Shown here: positions 22,085 through 34,400 of the stretch, piece after piece
Layout: every line of letters starts with the position of its first letter
How positions within the stretch are numbered: position 1 is the first letter of the stretch
Source: Eublepharis macularius
Taxonomy: Eukaryota > Chordata > Lepidosauria > Squamata > Eublepharidae
Length of the DNA: 64,000 bases
Assembly (NCBI RefSeq): GCF_028583425.1
Contig: NC_072801.1
Span: 23,518,001-23,582,000 of the forward strand
Direction: 5' to 3'
Notes under the pieces: model-generated
The model's input: the letters and a program-made list of their open reading frames with translations, nothing else
Database searches by the model: none
What the model was told of the DNA's origin: nothing
Translations under genes and position numbers: made by a program

Positions 22085-22375
22085 AGAGCCCTGTGGCGCA
22101 GAGTGGTAAGCAGCGTACTGCAGCCCAAGCTCTGTGAGTTTGATCCTGGTGGAAGCTGGGTTCAGGTAGCCAGCTCAAGGTTGACTCAGCCTTCCATCCT
22201 TCTCAGCTCGGTAAAATGAGTACCTATTTTCCTGGGGGGTAAAGTGTAGATGACTGGGGAAGGCAATGGCAAACCACCCCGTAAAAAGTCTGCCAAGAAA
22301 ACATCATGATGCGACGTCCCCCGTGGGTCAGTAATGACTCGGTGCTTGCACAGGGGACTACCTTTACCTCTTTAC
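22085..22375 (+). repeat. tRNA-derived SINE with 15-bp duplication
   Basis: Head GAGCCCTGTGGCGCAGAGTG (A box), B-box-like GAGTTTGATCCTG, body with GGCAATGGCAAACCACC and a TTTACC tail. Bracketed by CTATCCATGTCAAAA (22070-22084 and 22376-22390), a typical LINE-driven duplication. Confidence 0.9.
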
Positions 22376-22390
22376 CTATCCATGTCAAAA

Positions 22391-25334
22391 GGGCACAAAA
22401 ATGACACAAAGCAAACAAAGAAATTGGGGAAACCAGCAACAAAAAATGGGAGAAATGACCACGATTCCAATAACATATGAAAACACAAAGAAACAAAAGT
22501 GACTGTGTTTGTAACATCCCTACCGCAACTTGGGTTTTGCCCTGCTGTGTGCAGATGCTAGATGCAACCACAGGAGGTTGCACTCGGGTTGAAATATTCT
22601 CCACACAAAAACAGGCTTATGTTGACTCATGAAAATGTTACTACTGGAAAAAGGCACAGGAGAACAAAGCTGATATTGAAGTCTGGTGCCTGATGCAGCA
22701 TCAGACAATCATTCCAAAAACAGGGGCAAGCACTTCGTAACATGCATATTCATTTTAAAAAGACTGATGTAGAGCAGATTTCTAGAAGAGAGTCTGGAGA
22801 TCATGAGCCCTCCATACAAAAAAGGTTGGCATCTTTTTCTTGGACTGTAGCTAGTATACCTTGCTAGGTGGGGCAGCCACATTTTCCAGGTGGTGCTTCA
22901 AAGAAAAGGAATAGATTGCCTCATAACCAACAGGACTTTCTATAACCTTCTCACCAAAAGTCTTTGAATTTCCCTTGTTAGCAAATATATAAGAACAGTT
23001 ATTTTTAAATTCAGACACTTTTGCCTATCTTATGAGAGACCCTTTTTCTAAATACAGAGCTGCTTTTTTGTCACCTGTGGGACCCTTTAATCACTGCCAT
23101 GTTTCCCTAACTGGTCATTTTAAGACCAACAGTGATCTTTAAAATCCAGCAGCAGTTAATCTTGAGTAGGCAGAGGTGGTTGGGTCAGATTGGAAGAATT
23201 TGGACCCCTACTATTTTCTCTGAATTCTTTGAAGGTAGGGATAAAAATGAAATGGATAAGATTTGTGCTTTGGGCAGAGTGCACAGCCACTGATACCACA
23301 TTGGATCTGTCCCTTTTATCATGGCACATTTTCACCCTCTCAGAAATGGAGAGAGAAGGATAGAAATGTTTTAAATAAATAAATACCCCTTTCAAAGGTG
23401 AAATAGGCTCAGCTTTATTCTACAAAAGTCCACTGAGCTTATTTAGACGTGGGATTCTCTAGCACACTTTTGGGCACAAGTGTAGATCCAGGGCACAAGG
23501 CACAGATGCCGAGAAGTCTCCTGCTTCACTTGACGTTGCGTTAACAAAGAGGCTGAATTTGTAAAGTGACAGGCTTTGAGTACAAAGGTAAGGATTGCCC
23601 TTGCTGTATCAGCCTGTTTTTGACAGAGGCCAGCACTAGCCAGATGCCTCTCAGAAGCTGCCAAGCCTGGGAAGTGATCAAAGTCCCAGAGTGGTAGGGC
23701 AACATTTCAAAAGGTACAGAAATTTCTCAGATGCCAAGCACCACATTTTGAAAAAAAAATCTCTTCCTGAATTATTATATGTACTTTCTGGTGACATCCC
23801 CCTCCCCAATTTTTTACGTGTTTTACTATAACAAAAAAAGGAGTTAGTAGGTGAATGGAGGGGCTGTTTAACCCTTTCATTCCACGCTGTTTGTCCCTTC
23901 AAAATCAACCACACATCAAGACCGCTTTCAGTTGTCGAGAAATGTCTGTGGGTGCAAAATGTGTCTGCCGGACTATTCATTAGCACAGACACCCGGGAGC
24001 GTATTTGGCCAGTTCCTCTTCTAGTTCCATATTCTTCAAGTTCTAAATGGTATGAGACCAGGGCATCAAACTGAACTGCTAGTTAAGACCTTCTTTGGAG
24101 GCCTGCGTCATGCACTCCTGTGTGAAGCGAGGTGGTTGTCTCCTGAAGACACAGGAGCTCCTCTGCTGTGGCCCCTTGCTGACCTCTTTTGCTGCAGCTG
24201 CTTTAAGCACTAAGTGAAGCTGTTCCTATTCACTTAAACTTTTTGTGCATTTACAGTGCTGTCCTAAACCGGCTTACACCTTTCTAAACCTATTTACTTC
24301 AGCTGACTTAGAAGGGTGTAACTTTGCATAGAATCTCTCTGTTACTTTTTCTTCTTTTGTGTATGTGAAGGGGGAGGTAGAAGCTGTTTTCCAGCTGGCT
24401 TCTTATGCTGGCAGTTGCCGTCTCTGCTTTCAGTCTCCCATTGGTGACAGTTTTATACTGCAGCAAAAGGCTCATCCTTTACCAGAGATTGGGATGTCCT
24501 TTGTGATAGATAGTGGGCATTTTTCTACTGGAAAGGGCAAAGAACCAGTTCCAGGGGATAGATTTTTAGCTGGATTGGATAGAGAGAGGATATTCTCTCC
24601 CCAGCGCAGCCTTTATTCTCCAAAAAAAGACACCATGTTGAATCCAATCTCATCAGTTTCCCCTCCTTGCTCCAGCTCCTGCTCAAGTTCACCAGCATAC
24701 CTCCTCCCTTTGGCGGTCAAAGGGAACTCCTCCTTCATTTGTTACTTGCAGAAAAACTGGCTGGATCCAACCCACGGATTCTCCACTAGGACATGGCTGG
24801 TGCTCTGAGTCAAAAAGGCAATAATCTGATGCGCTTATTAGCTGAAGGAGAGGGTGTAGAAAGTGAAGGTAATCAGCAAAAATAACTGTGGTTTGGCATT
24901 CAATGCTGCTGGGAGCAATGGGTAAAAACATGTTAAACCCTTTGTGTTGTTTTTGTTACCTCTGTTGCCCACTTCAGCCACAGACATGATGCTCACTTTC
25001 TTGAGCCAAAGAGCTTTTCTCATCTGCTGATTTCTTCATATTAATTTCTGTCAAGGGCACAGAGGAAACCTGTGCTGGGATGTTCTTGGTAACCAGCATC
25101 TTTTCCTCTGAAAAGTAAAAATTACCACATCTTTATCTGAGAAAAATTCAAGCACAGGGGAGCAATTTTGAGTGGGAAAAGAGTCCCTTGCTCTCCTCAA
25201 TCTAGAGCCACTTACAATTCTTCTTTTTAAAAAATGACAGAATGACCCTCACAATTCTCCTTGAATTCATACGCGTCCAATTTCTTCCACTGGTATCACT
25301 TTAAGTGGGTTTCCTTTCTATTCTGTTTTTGCAG
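22391..25334. other. 5' flank of TNFRSF13B; no exon 1 recognised
   Basis: Nearly repeat-free. A diverged short palindrome may lie near 24250-24340. The 149-codon frame at 24359-24808 has no known motif. TACI exon 1 codes only about 20 poorly conserved residues, so it could be hidden here or upstream. Confidence 0.4.
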
Positions 25335-25479
25335 ACCTCTCTTGGCCAGTACCTGTGCCATCAACAAACCATGCCTGCCTGCCTGAAGGAAGAATACTGG
25401 GATAGACTCTTGTATAAATGCATGCCTTGCACACTGGTGTGTCAGACATCGAAGTTTCAGAGTTGTACTGAGGTCTGCA
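25335..25479 (+). CDS. TNFRSF13B: TNFRSF13B exon 2, CRD1
   Basis: Acceptor TGTTTTTGCAG before 25335, donor GTGAGT after 25479. Encodes CRD1: [18 protein letters not shown] and six cysteines in TACI spacing. A second in-frame acceptor (GGCCAG, exon start 25347) is possible. Human exon 2 starts in phase 1, while this boundary gives phase 0, so the 5' edge is the least certain part. Confidence 0.85.
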
Positions 25480-28400
25480 GTGAGTATCCTCCTGAAAAAG
25501 GGGTCCTTTCATATAGCAAGCATGTTTAATCTCAGGCTATAGACAGATGACTGTATCTCTGAGTGTGTTAAACACGGAATGACAAAAGCTTCATTGCACA
25601 TTCATCACACTGACAGTGCTAGTCCAAAGGTTACGGAGATTTTTGTAGTACTTAAAAAACCTGTTTGATCAGAGGTGACTGTTTGCCCAGGGAAATCTGC
25701 GCAACACCAGATACTTTTCTACAGCTCAAGAGTACATTGGTTTAGTATAGGGGCAGACTTTACATTTTATGCAAACACATGCAATGGAACTGATAAGGGG
25801 ACTATGACCTATAAGACATTACTGAAATCTGATGGGTTGAGACTCACAATTAGAATGTTAGGACTGAGGGGTTTAACTTGTTTACAGGGCTTTTTTTCAG
25901 CAGGAACTCGGGTGGAATGGAGTTCCGGCATCTCTTGAAAATGGTCACATGGCCGGTGGCCCCACCCCCTGATCTCCAGACAGAAGGGAGTTTAGATTGG
26001 CCTTCGTGCAGTGGCAATCTAAACTCCCCTCTGTCTGGAGATCAGGAGGCGGAGCCACTGGCCATGTGACCATTTTCACCAAGGGCAATTTAAACTTTAA
26101 AAAACTCCCCCCTTGTTCCAGCTGACCCAAAGTGACGTCATTGTGCGGTCCTGAGTTCCACCACTGAGTTCCACCACCTCTTTTCCCAGAAAAAAGCCCT
26201 TCTTGTTTAAAAGGAAAAGACCTATAAGGAATGGGGGAGGAGTAGCATATATCAAGGATGTATGTACTTGTGAGGAAAAACATGAATCTGAGCATAGAAG
26301 GTCAGTTGAGAGCCTCTGGGTAAAAATAATTGGAGAAAGAAATAACAGTGATATTATGGTGGGGGTTTACTATAAACCACCAAGCCAGGCAGAGGACTTG
26401 GATGATATGCTCCTAGATAAGATTACAAAATTTTCAGAGACGAGACAGTGCACGTGGGAGATTTCAATTACCCTGATATCTATTGGAAGTCAAACTCTGC
26501 TACAAATGTAAGGGCTAATAAATTCTTATCTTGTCTTGCCGACAACTTCATCTTCCAGAAGGTGGAGAAGGAAACAAGGGAGTCTGCTATCTTGGACCTG
26601 ATTCTCACCAACAGGGAAGAATTGGTTGAGGATGGCAGTAGTAATACTGACCGTGGGTAATACTGAACATGTAATTTTGGGATTTAAGATCTGGGGTAAG
26701 GGAAAGGATGAATGTAGTCAGATATATAGGTTGCAGAAAAGCTAATTTTAACAAGCTTAAAGTTATGCTGGATAGAATCCCATGGTCAGAAATACTCAAG
26801 GAGAAGGAAGTTCAAGATGGGTGGGAGTTTCTTAAAAGTGAGATATTGAAGGCACATAACAAATCATTCCAATAAGAAAGAAAAATGGGAGGAACCTTAA
26901 AAAGCCAGGATGGCTCCATAAACAGCATCCTAAAGAGGTAAGAATTTAAAAAGACACATTTAAGAAATGGGACAGAGAATATAAAGGACGAATCTAAACA
27001 AATTGTCAGTGTTTGTGGGGAGACTTTTTTAGACAAGCTAAAGCTCTGTATGAGCTTAGGCTAGCAAGGGATGCTAAACATAACCCAAAAGTGTTTTTTC
27101 AGAGTAAGAAAAAGAACAAGGAAGTGGTAGGACCACTGCGGAGAGAGGAAAATGCATTTTTAACAGGTGATAGAGAGCAGAACTGTTCAGTTCCTACTTT
27201 GTTTTGGTCTTCTCTTGCAAAGGAAACTGTACTCAACTTGGCACACGACAAAGGAAGGGAGATGCAGCTTAGGATAGGTATAGGGGTGGTATATAAACAC
27301 CTAGCTCCTTTGAAGCAAATCAAGTCTTCTGGGCCAGATAAACTGCATCCTAGGGTACTAAAGGAATTTGCTGATGTAATTTTGGAGTCTGTGTCTATCA
27401 TCTGTGAGAATTCTTGGACAACAAGTGAGCTGACAGAAGATTGGAGGCAGGTGAATGTTAGCCCCATCTTCAAGAATGGGAAAAAGGAGGATCCAGGCAG
27501 CTACTGACCAGTCAGCTTGACATCCATACATGGCAAGGTTTAGAACAAATCATCAGTCAGTCCGTCCCTAGGCATTTAGAAAAGATGGCTGACATTACTA
27601 AGAGACAGGATGGGTTCCTCAAGAACAAGTTATGTCAGACTAACTGTATCTCCTTTTTTGAGAGAGTTACTACATGGTTCGATCAGGAGAATGTTGTGGA
27701 CATAGTTTGTGTTGATTTCAGTAAGGCTTTTGATAAGGTTTCCACATGATATTCTTGTTGACAAGTTGGTAAAATGTAGTTTGGATCCTATTACTGTTAG
27801 GTGGATTTGTAACTGATTGACAGATCATACCCAAGGAGTGCTTGTAAACGGTTCCTCATCCTCTTGGGGAAGAGTGACAAGTGGAGTGCCTCAAGGATCT
27901 GTCCTGGGCTGGGTGTTATTCAAGATCTTTATAAATGACTTGGATGAAGGAATGGAGGGGATGCTCATTGAATCTGCAGATGATATTAAAATGGGAGGGG
28001 TAGCAAATACAGTAGAAGACAAAATCAAGATTTAGGATAATCTTGACAGGCTGAAAAACTGGGCTAAAACTAGCAAAATGAATTCCAACAGAGATTTATG
28101 TGAAGTTCTGCATTTAGGTAGAAAAAACCAAAGGCATAATTATAGGATGGGGGAGACTTGTTTTGGCAGTAGTACATATGAAAAGGATCTAGGAGTTTTA
28201 GTAGATCATATACTGAACATGAGCCAGCAGTGTGATGCAGTAGCTAAAAAGGCAAATGTGATTTTGGAATGCATCAGATCACACATAGTGATGGTATTAC
28301 TTTAATCTGCTCTGGTTAGACCTCACTTGGAGTATTGTGTTCAGCTTTGGGCACCACAGCTTAAGAAGGATGTTGACGAGCTGGAACGTGTCCAAAGGAA

Positions 28401-31400
28401 GGTAACAAAGATGGTGAGGGGTCTAGAAACCAAGTCTTTTGAGAAAAGTTTGAAGGAGCTAGGTATGTTTAGCCTGGAGAGGAGGCAACTGAGAGGTGAT
28501 ATGATAGCTATCTTCAAGTATCTGAAGGGTTGTCACATAAAGGATGGAGAGAAACGTTTTTTTCTGTTGCCTCAGAGGGTCAGGCTAGAAACAATGGGTT
28601 AAAATTAAAGCAAAAATGTTTTTGGCTAATCATTAGGAAGAACTTCCAGACAGTTAAGAGCAGTTCCTTGGTGAAACAGGTTCCCCCAGGAAATTGTGGG
28701 CTCTCCTTTTTTGAAAGTTTTTAAGAAAAGGCTACCTGGCCATCTGACAGCAATGTTGATTCTATGGCTCAGTATGAATTTAGGGCAGATCGTAAGAGGG
28801 AGGGCAGGAAGAGATGAGCTGATGCTTAGCTCTCATGGCCCTTTCTTATATTCTCAGCCACTTTTGGGTCAGGAAAGAATTTTCCTCCAGGACAGATTGG
28901 TCAAGAATCCTGGAAGTTTTTTGTCTTTCTATGGGGGGGTCACTGGGGGCGGGGGGAGGTAGCTTTGAATTTCCTGCCCTGTGCAGATGGTTCGACTAGA
29001 TGACCCTTAGAACCCTTTGAGCTCTATGTTTCTATGATTTTTTTTTTAAAAAGTAGCCCCAAGAGGTTGTAATTTTGAACAGAAATTCTAAGGATGTTAT
29101 TTGGAACCCTAAATGGGGAAGGGGAGAAGGTGGGGGGAAATCTGAAAGGAAAAAGTGACAGCAGAGAACAAGATATGTACTCTTTCTCTAAAAATTGCAA
29201 CCTCCCAAACCTCCTTTTCATTAAACACTGCTTGCTCTTGCAATACCAGGGCTTTGTCTAAAGAATCCTGAGAGCTGTAGTTTGGTCAAGATGCTAAGAA
29301 GTCTAGTTGTGACCCTTAGCATCCCTCACAGAATGACAGTTCTCAGAATTCCTAGGTTAAGAAGAAATGTCTGTTAAAGCAGCTTATGATGCTGGTATGG
29401 ATATGCCTGATCTCTTAAAACTACTAGACTCCTAGATTTTATCAGCAACCTCCTTTCCCCAATTTCCCTCTTCTTCTTCTGTTCATATGAGCTGGCCAAC
29501 AGTTTGGTTGATATTTTAACTTCATTGAGGAAGTTACCACCTACCCACTCCTGAATTTCCAGCTTATGAGCTGGATTCATGGAAAATCGAGAGATGGATG
29601 GCCTTCCTACATGAACCAACTTTATCTGAAATGGGGTGGGTCAAAGCCATGGAAGGATCTTTTTTTTTTGCCACTGGCCCTGAACTATGGAACTCCCTCC
29701 CACCAGGAGTAAGAATGGCACCACCCTACAGACCTTCTGGAAGACATTTTTGGTCTGGAAGAACTTTTAGCTAAATTAACTGATTGTGGGATAGTGGTTT
29801 TAGTGTACTCAATACCTTTGTGGCATGCTGGTTTTAGTGTACTCAATACCTTTGTGTATAAACAACTTAACGTTGTTTGTAGTAATTATAATTTTATTAT
29901 TATTATTTTGTCTAGTTATTATTGTTAACTGCCCTGAATGTCTTTTTTAGGCTGAAAAGGCAGTATTAACCACAGGCAACATATCCTCAAATAAACAAAC
30001 AAATAGATGTAGCAGCTAAGCGTGAGATCCAAAAAGTGCTGGGTTCAAATCCTGCCATAAACACTCTTAACTGATCCTGCACTTCTATCTTCCTCACTCT
30101 CTTATCAACACATACACCAGCCATATGAGAAAAACAACAATGATCTAACATATGGAACGATACCTAATATACAAGAAGTGCTTTGAGCATACTGCATCCT
30201 CACATAGCAATTCTGAGTGCTCAAGGCAGTTTAGATACCTTTTACCAGCAGTACTGAAATAAAGTGTATAAAAGCTACTGAGGATTACCAAGACAGGACT
30301 GCCTGCTTTTCAGATTACTAGGGATAACTGAGATAAGGTGTGTGAAACATTTCAAACACTCGGCAGCAGCACTCTAAATGCCAAGCGTGTTAGTGTTAGT
30401 CTTGCTTCTGATAATTGTACGTTTGCAGCCTCTCTAAATTACAGCCACCACGCTTGATGGGGGGAAACTAATAAAGCACACCAGAGATGGGTACAAAAGA
30501 TTTCAAGCTGAGAGGTGCCCAGGTGCCCAGAGCATGCACTGGAGGCTACTCTTTCTTCCAACTTTAGTGGGGGGGGGGGGGACTCAAGGATGCATGAGTT
30601 CCCATGGCAACACAATGAACTGCAGGGTGTGCATGCATACACATGCATAGACAGACAGAAAAGACAAGCTGGATGCAGCCTCTGACTGCTGACTCACAAG
30701 CAGAATGCTCCCTTATCATCCCTCTATTTAATACATTGGGTGCAATCCTGTTTGCCTCCCCAGGGTCAATTGAGTGCAGCAAGCGTGAGGGTTTCTACTA
30801 CGACAATCTCATCAGAAAGTGCATGAACTGCACCACCATCTGTGGACAGCACCCCTGGGAATGCCAGCCCTTCTGCCGAAGTAAGAGCCTGGAGCACGGA
30901 CATACCTTTCATGCGGAAAGCAGGGTTTCAGTTTTGCCCTTGACTTAACATGCTTCTGGACATGTGCAGAGTGACTCCCCATGAGGGAAGACAAAAGTAT
31001 AAACACCCCACCACCGCCACTTCTCATCAGCTCTTCCATAGACTGAGTTTCTATCCAAAGAGCAGGAGAAGGACAGAACACCAAGATTTGTTTCTGAAAT
31101 CCTATGTAACCAGAAGCAGCCACATACCACTGCACCCTTCCTGTGGACTTTGTCCACAAGAGAGGTTAGCTCAGGAAACCAAATATTAGTGGTGGGTCAC
31201 AAAAAAAAAACAGAGTTGATGGCATTGGTGGTACTGGATCAATACCAACACAAGTGTGAGCAGTAAGCCAGTAAACCATGCCACAAGCCCACAGTACCTA
31301 CCTGGAGAAGAGGCTGCCTATTCTGACTGGGCATGGCTTACTCTGATCTTGCCCGCTTCCAATCCGTCTCTGCCCATGGATGGCTATTGTGCTGCAATTC

Positions 31401-34400
31401 TACATCAGGTGTAAGCAGCCCTGCTTATTGTTCCACACAACAGAAGTACATGTCCCGAGAGAATAGTGCCCACTGCATTTCTGCATGAGTCTCTGTTCTG
31501 ATCTTGCCCTCTCCTGTTCAAGATGTATACTGGGGACGGCAACTCATGCAGATCAGCAAGGTGTGGGTTTCTCAGAGGGCAGGCCAATTCCTCTTTCACA
31601 TTCTAAAAAGTAAATGTTCTGGGTGTCACAGTGAAGCCTGTCAATTTTATTTTATTTTTTTTTAATTCAAGAGGAAAAGTTATGGGGAAATAGCCATAAA
31701 ACTTTGATTTCTTAGCACAGTTAAGGAGATGTAAGTATGGGACTGGACAGAGAAGAGGGGCTGTGGCTCAGTGGTAGAGCATCTACTTGGCATGCAGAAG
31801 GTCTGAGGTTCAATCCCAGGCATCCCCCACTGAAAGGACCAGGCAGTAAGTGGTGTGAAAGACCTCTGCCTGAGACACTGGAAAGCTACTTCCTGCCTGA
31901 GTAGGCAATACTGACCTTGATGGACTCTGATTCAGTATAATTCAATTTTGCGTGTTCAAGTGCAATTGGAAACAGGTACGCCTACCACTTAGCAACTGCC
32001 CTCATTGCTTTAGAGGAACTTATTCCTGCTACCAAGAACTGAGCCTTAAAAATACTCGACTCTTTTGGCGTCTGGTTGTTGGGGGTTTTCCGGGCTGTAT
32101 TGCCGTGGTCTTGGCATTGTAGTTCCTGACGTTTCGCCAGCAGCTGTGGCTGGCATCTTCAGAGGTGTAGCACCAAAAGACAGAGATCTCTCAGTGTCAC
32201 AGTGTGGAAAAGATGTAGGTCATTTGTATCTACTCAGGAGGGGTGGGGTTGAGCTGAGTCATTCTGTAAGAGTTTCCCAGGGTGTGGAATGCTAATGGCG
32301 GGAGGCTTCACTGTGTCTTTTGGCGTCTGCTCCATATGCGATAGCTGGAGGCTGTTTAGCAACATGTGCCCCAAAGCTCTACAGAGCAAACTCTTATCTT
32401 ATTGCATGGGGAAAAAATGTTTAATTTTCTCTCTGCATGGCTTCCAGGTGACCCTGCAACCTTATCTGCACCGGCTGCTCTAGCATGGAAGCTGGACAAT
32501 GCACACGACCAGCGGCTGGTGGTCTACCTGGTGTTGGGACTTTGCCTCTGCACGCTGCTCTTCTCCTTGCTGTTAACCTGGGTTTATTTTAGAAAACAGG
32601 GGGAAGAAGTGACCTGCCGTGCCGGCACCATCCACTGTCACAAAAAAGGGGATATCCCCAAAGGTAAATTTGCTTTGCAGAATTTGGGGAGGGGGCGGGG
32701 TTTAGAGTACGAAACTTGTCCTAAGAGTGCAACAATGTTCAATTTAAAAGGCATCCTTGATTCAGACACCAAATTCTTTTAATTAATATTTTAAGGATAC
32801 TTATGAACATTGAAGAGGCATTCCCCTTTTACTAGTCTGGAAGGAGAACAGGATGTTATGCGGGAACTGGTGGATCCCGCAAAATGTTATTTTTAAAAAG
32901 TAGTCATTTTTATTCCCTCCTACCCTTCCATGGAGCTCAGCGTTCTCCATTTAACTAATGGCAACTCTCTGAAGCTGCTTAGGCTGAATGAGAATGATCA
33001 GCCGAAGGTCAAACAATCAAGTTCAATGGCAAGAGGGGATTTGACCTGAGGGCTCCCCCAGCTGTAGTCCAACACTAACCACTACACCACAGTCCTCAGC
33101 CCCTCTGCCCTGGGTTTTCAAGCAAGTATTTGTAGTCATAGGATTCAAAATTTTGAATGTGAAAGATCCAGAGGAGTTAGCCGCGTTAGTCTGTAGGAGC
33201 AAAATCGAAGAGAGTCCAGTAGCACCTTTAAGACTAACCAACTTTACTGTAGCATAAGCTTTCGAGAATCACAGTTCTCTTCGTCAGATGCCAGTGGTCA
33301 AACAGGTTTTGTGAGGTTTGAAAACAAAAGCCAAAATCTACAAGACCTGGTTTAGCAGAAATGGGAGTTATGCACATGAAGTGGCAGCCGGTTTCAAACC
33401 TCCTTCAGATCTGTGAAAGGTACCTTTCTCTGGATGATGGAGTCCTCACCCAGCATCACTTTTTCAGAGCTTGTAACATGCAGCCGTGGAGTGCACAATA
33501 GTGGCCGGTGAAACAGGAGAAAGACAAAGGTATTGGGTAAAAATTATAGAGGCATCTACTCTACTATTTAAATAGAGGTGTACACATTTCCAAGACGCCG
33601 CATGTACGCACGCGCGCACGCGCACACACACACACCACCACCACCCCTCTGAACAGGCTGCCACTTCATGTGCATAACTCCCATTTCTGCTAAACCAGGT
33701 CTTGTAGATTTTGGCTTTTGTTTTCAAACCTCGCAAAACCTGTTTGACCACTGGCAGCTCCCCAAGACATGCCTTCCATTAAAAGGCAGCCCAGACTTTT
33801 TCCAGTTTCCAGTTCTCTAAACAACTATTGCTTTTCTCAGTTCCTGCACCGCAGTACAATGCCCCTCAGTGTACTTTAGGGAAGCTATGACAATGGAGTC
33901 AGTATAAAACTCCTGTACTTGTAGCGTAGAGAACTCTTTAGGAGCAAGTCCCATCTTGCAGGCTGAGACGCAATATAAGTCTTGGAACTGAAGGCTGATA
34001 CAATGGTGAGCAAACTTTCAAATATTTAAGAGAGAAAAGAGGGAGGAAATGATGTTTCAGGGCACAAAGTGCCTGCGGTTTGTAGAGTCTTAAAATGCAA
34101 CATAGGCCGAATTGCCGATTTTCAGATCAGATGACACTGCATGCAAAACGAGTTTCCGAGATGTGCTCGATGCCACAGTTGCTTTTGGGATTTGCTATGG
34201 ACCCTTGTTCTAATGTGCATGGGCTTATTTTCCAGAATGCCTAATGGAAGCTGGAAGTATGGGAAGTGGATCCAGTGGCAGCCAGACCCCAGATCCTGTC
34301 GAGACCTGTGGCTTCTGCTTTCCTGAGCAAAGCCTCGCCGTTCAGGAGTCCAGAGCATGTCACAGAACTTACCAGCTTGGAGCCAGGGAGGATGCTGTTG

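Noticed and set aside
24359-24808. 149-codon frame upstream of TNFRSF13B, considered as exon 1
   Set aside because: No likeness to the TACI N-terminus, and the frame does not end at a splice donor that suits exon 2.
31755-31830. tRNA gene
   Set aside because: A and B boxes are tRNA-like, but the sequence continues into a SINE body that recurs at 10540 and 42630.
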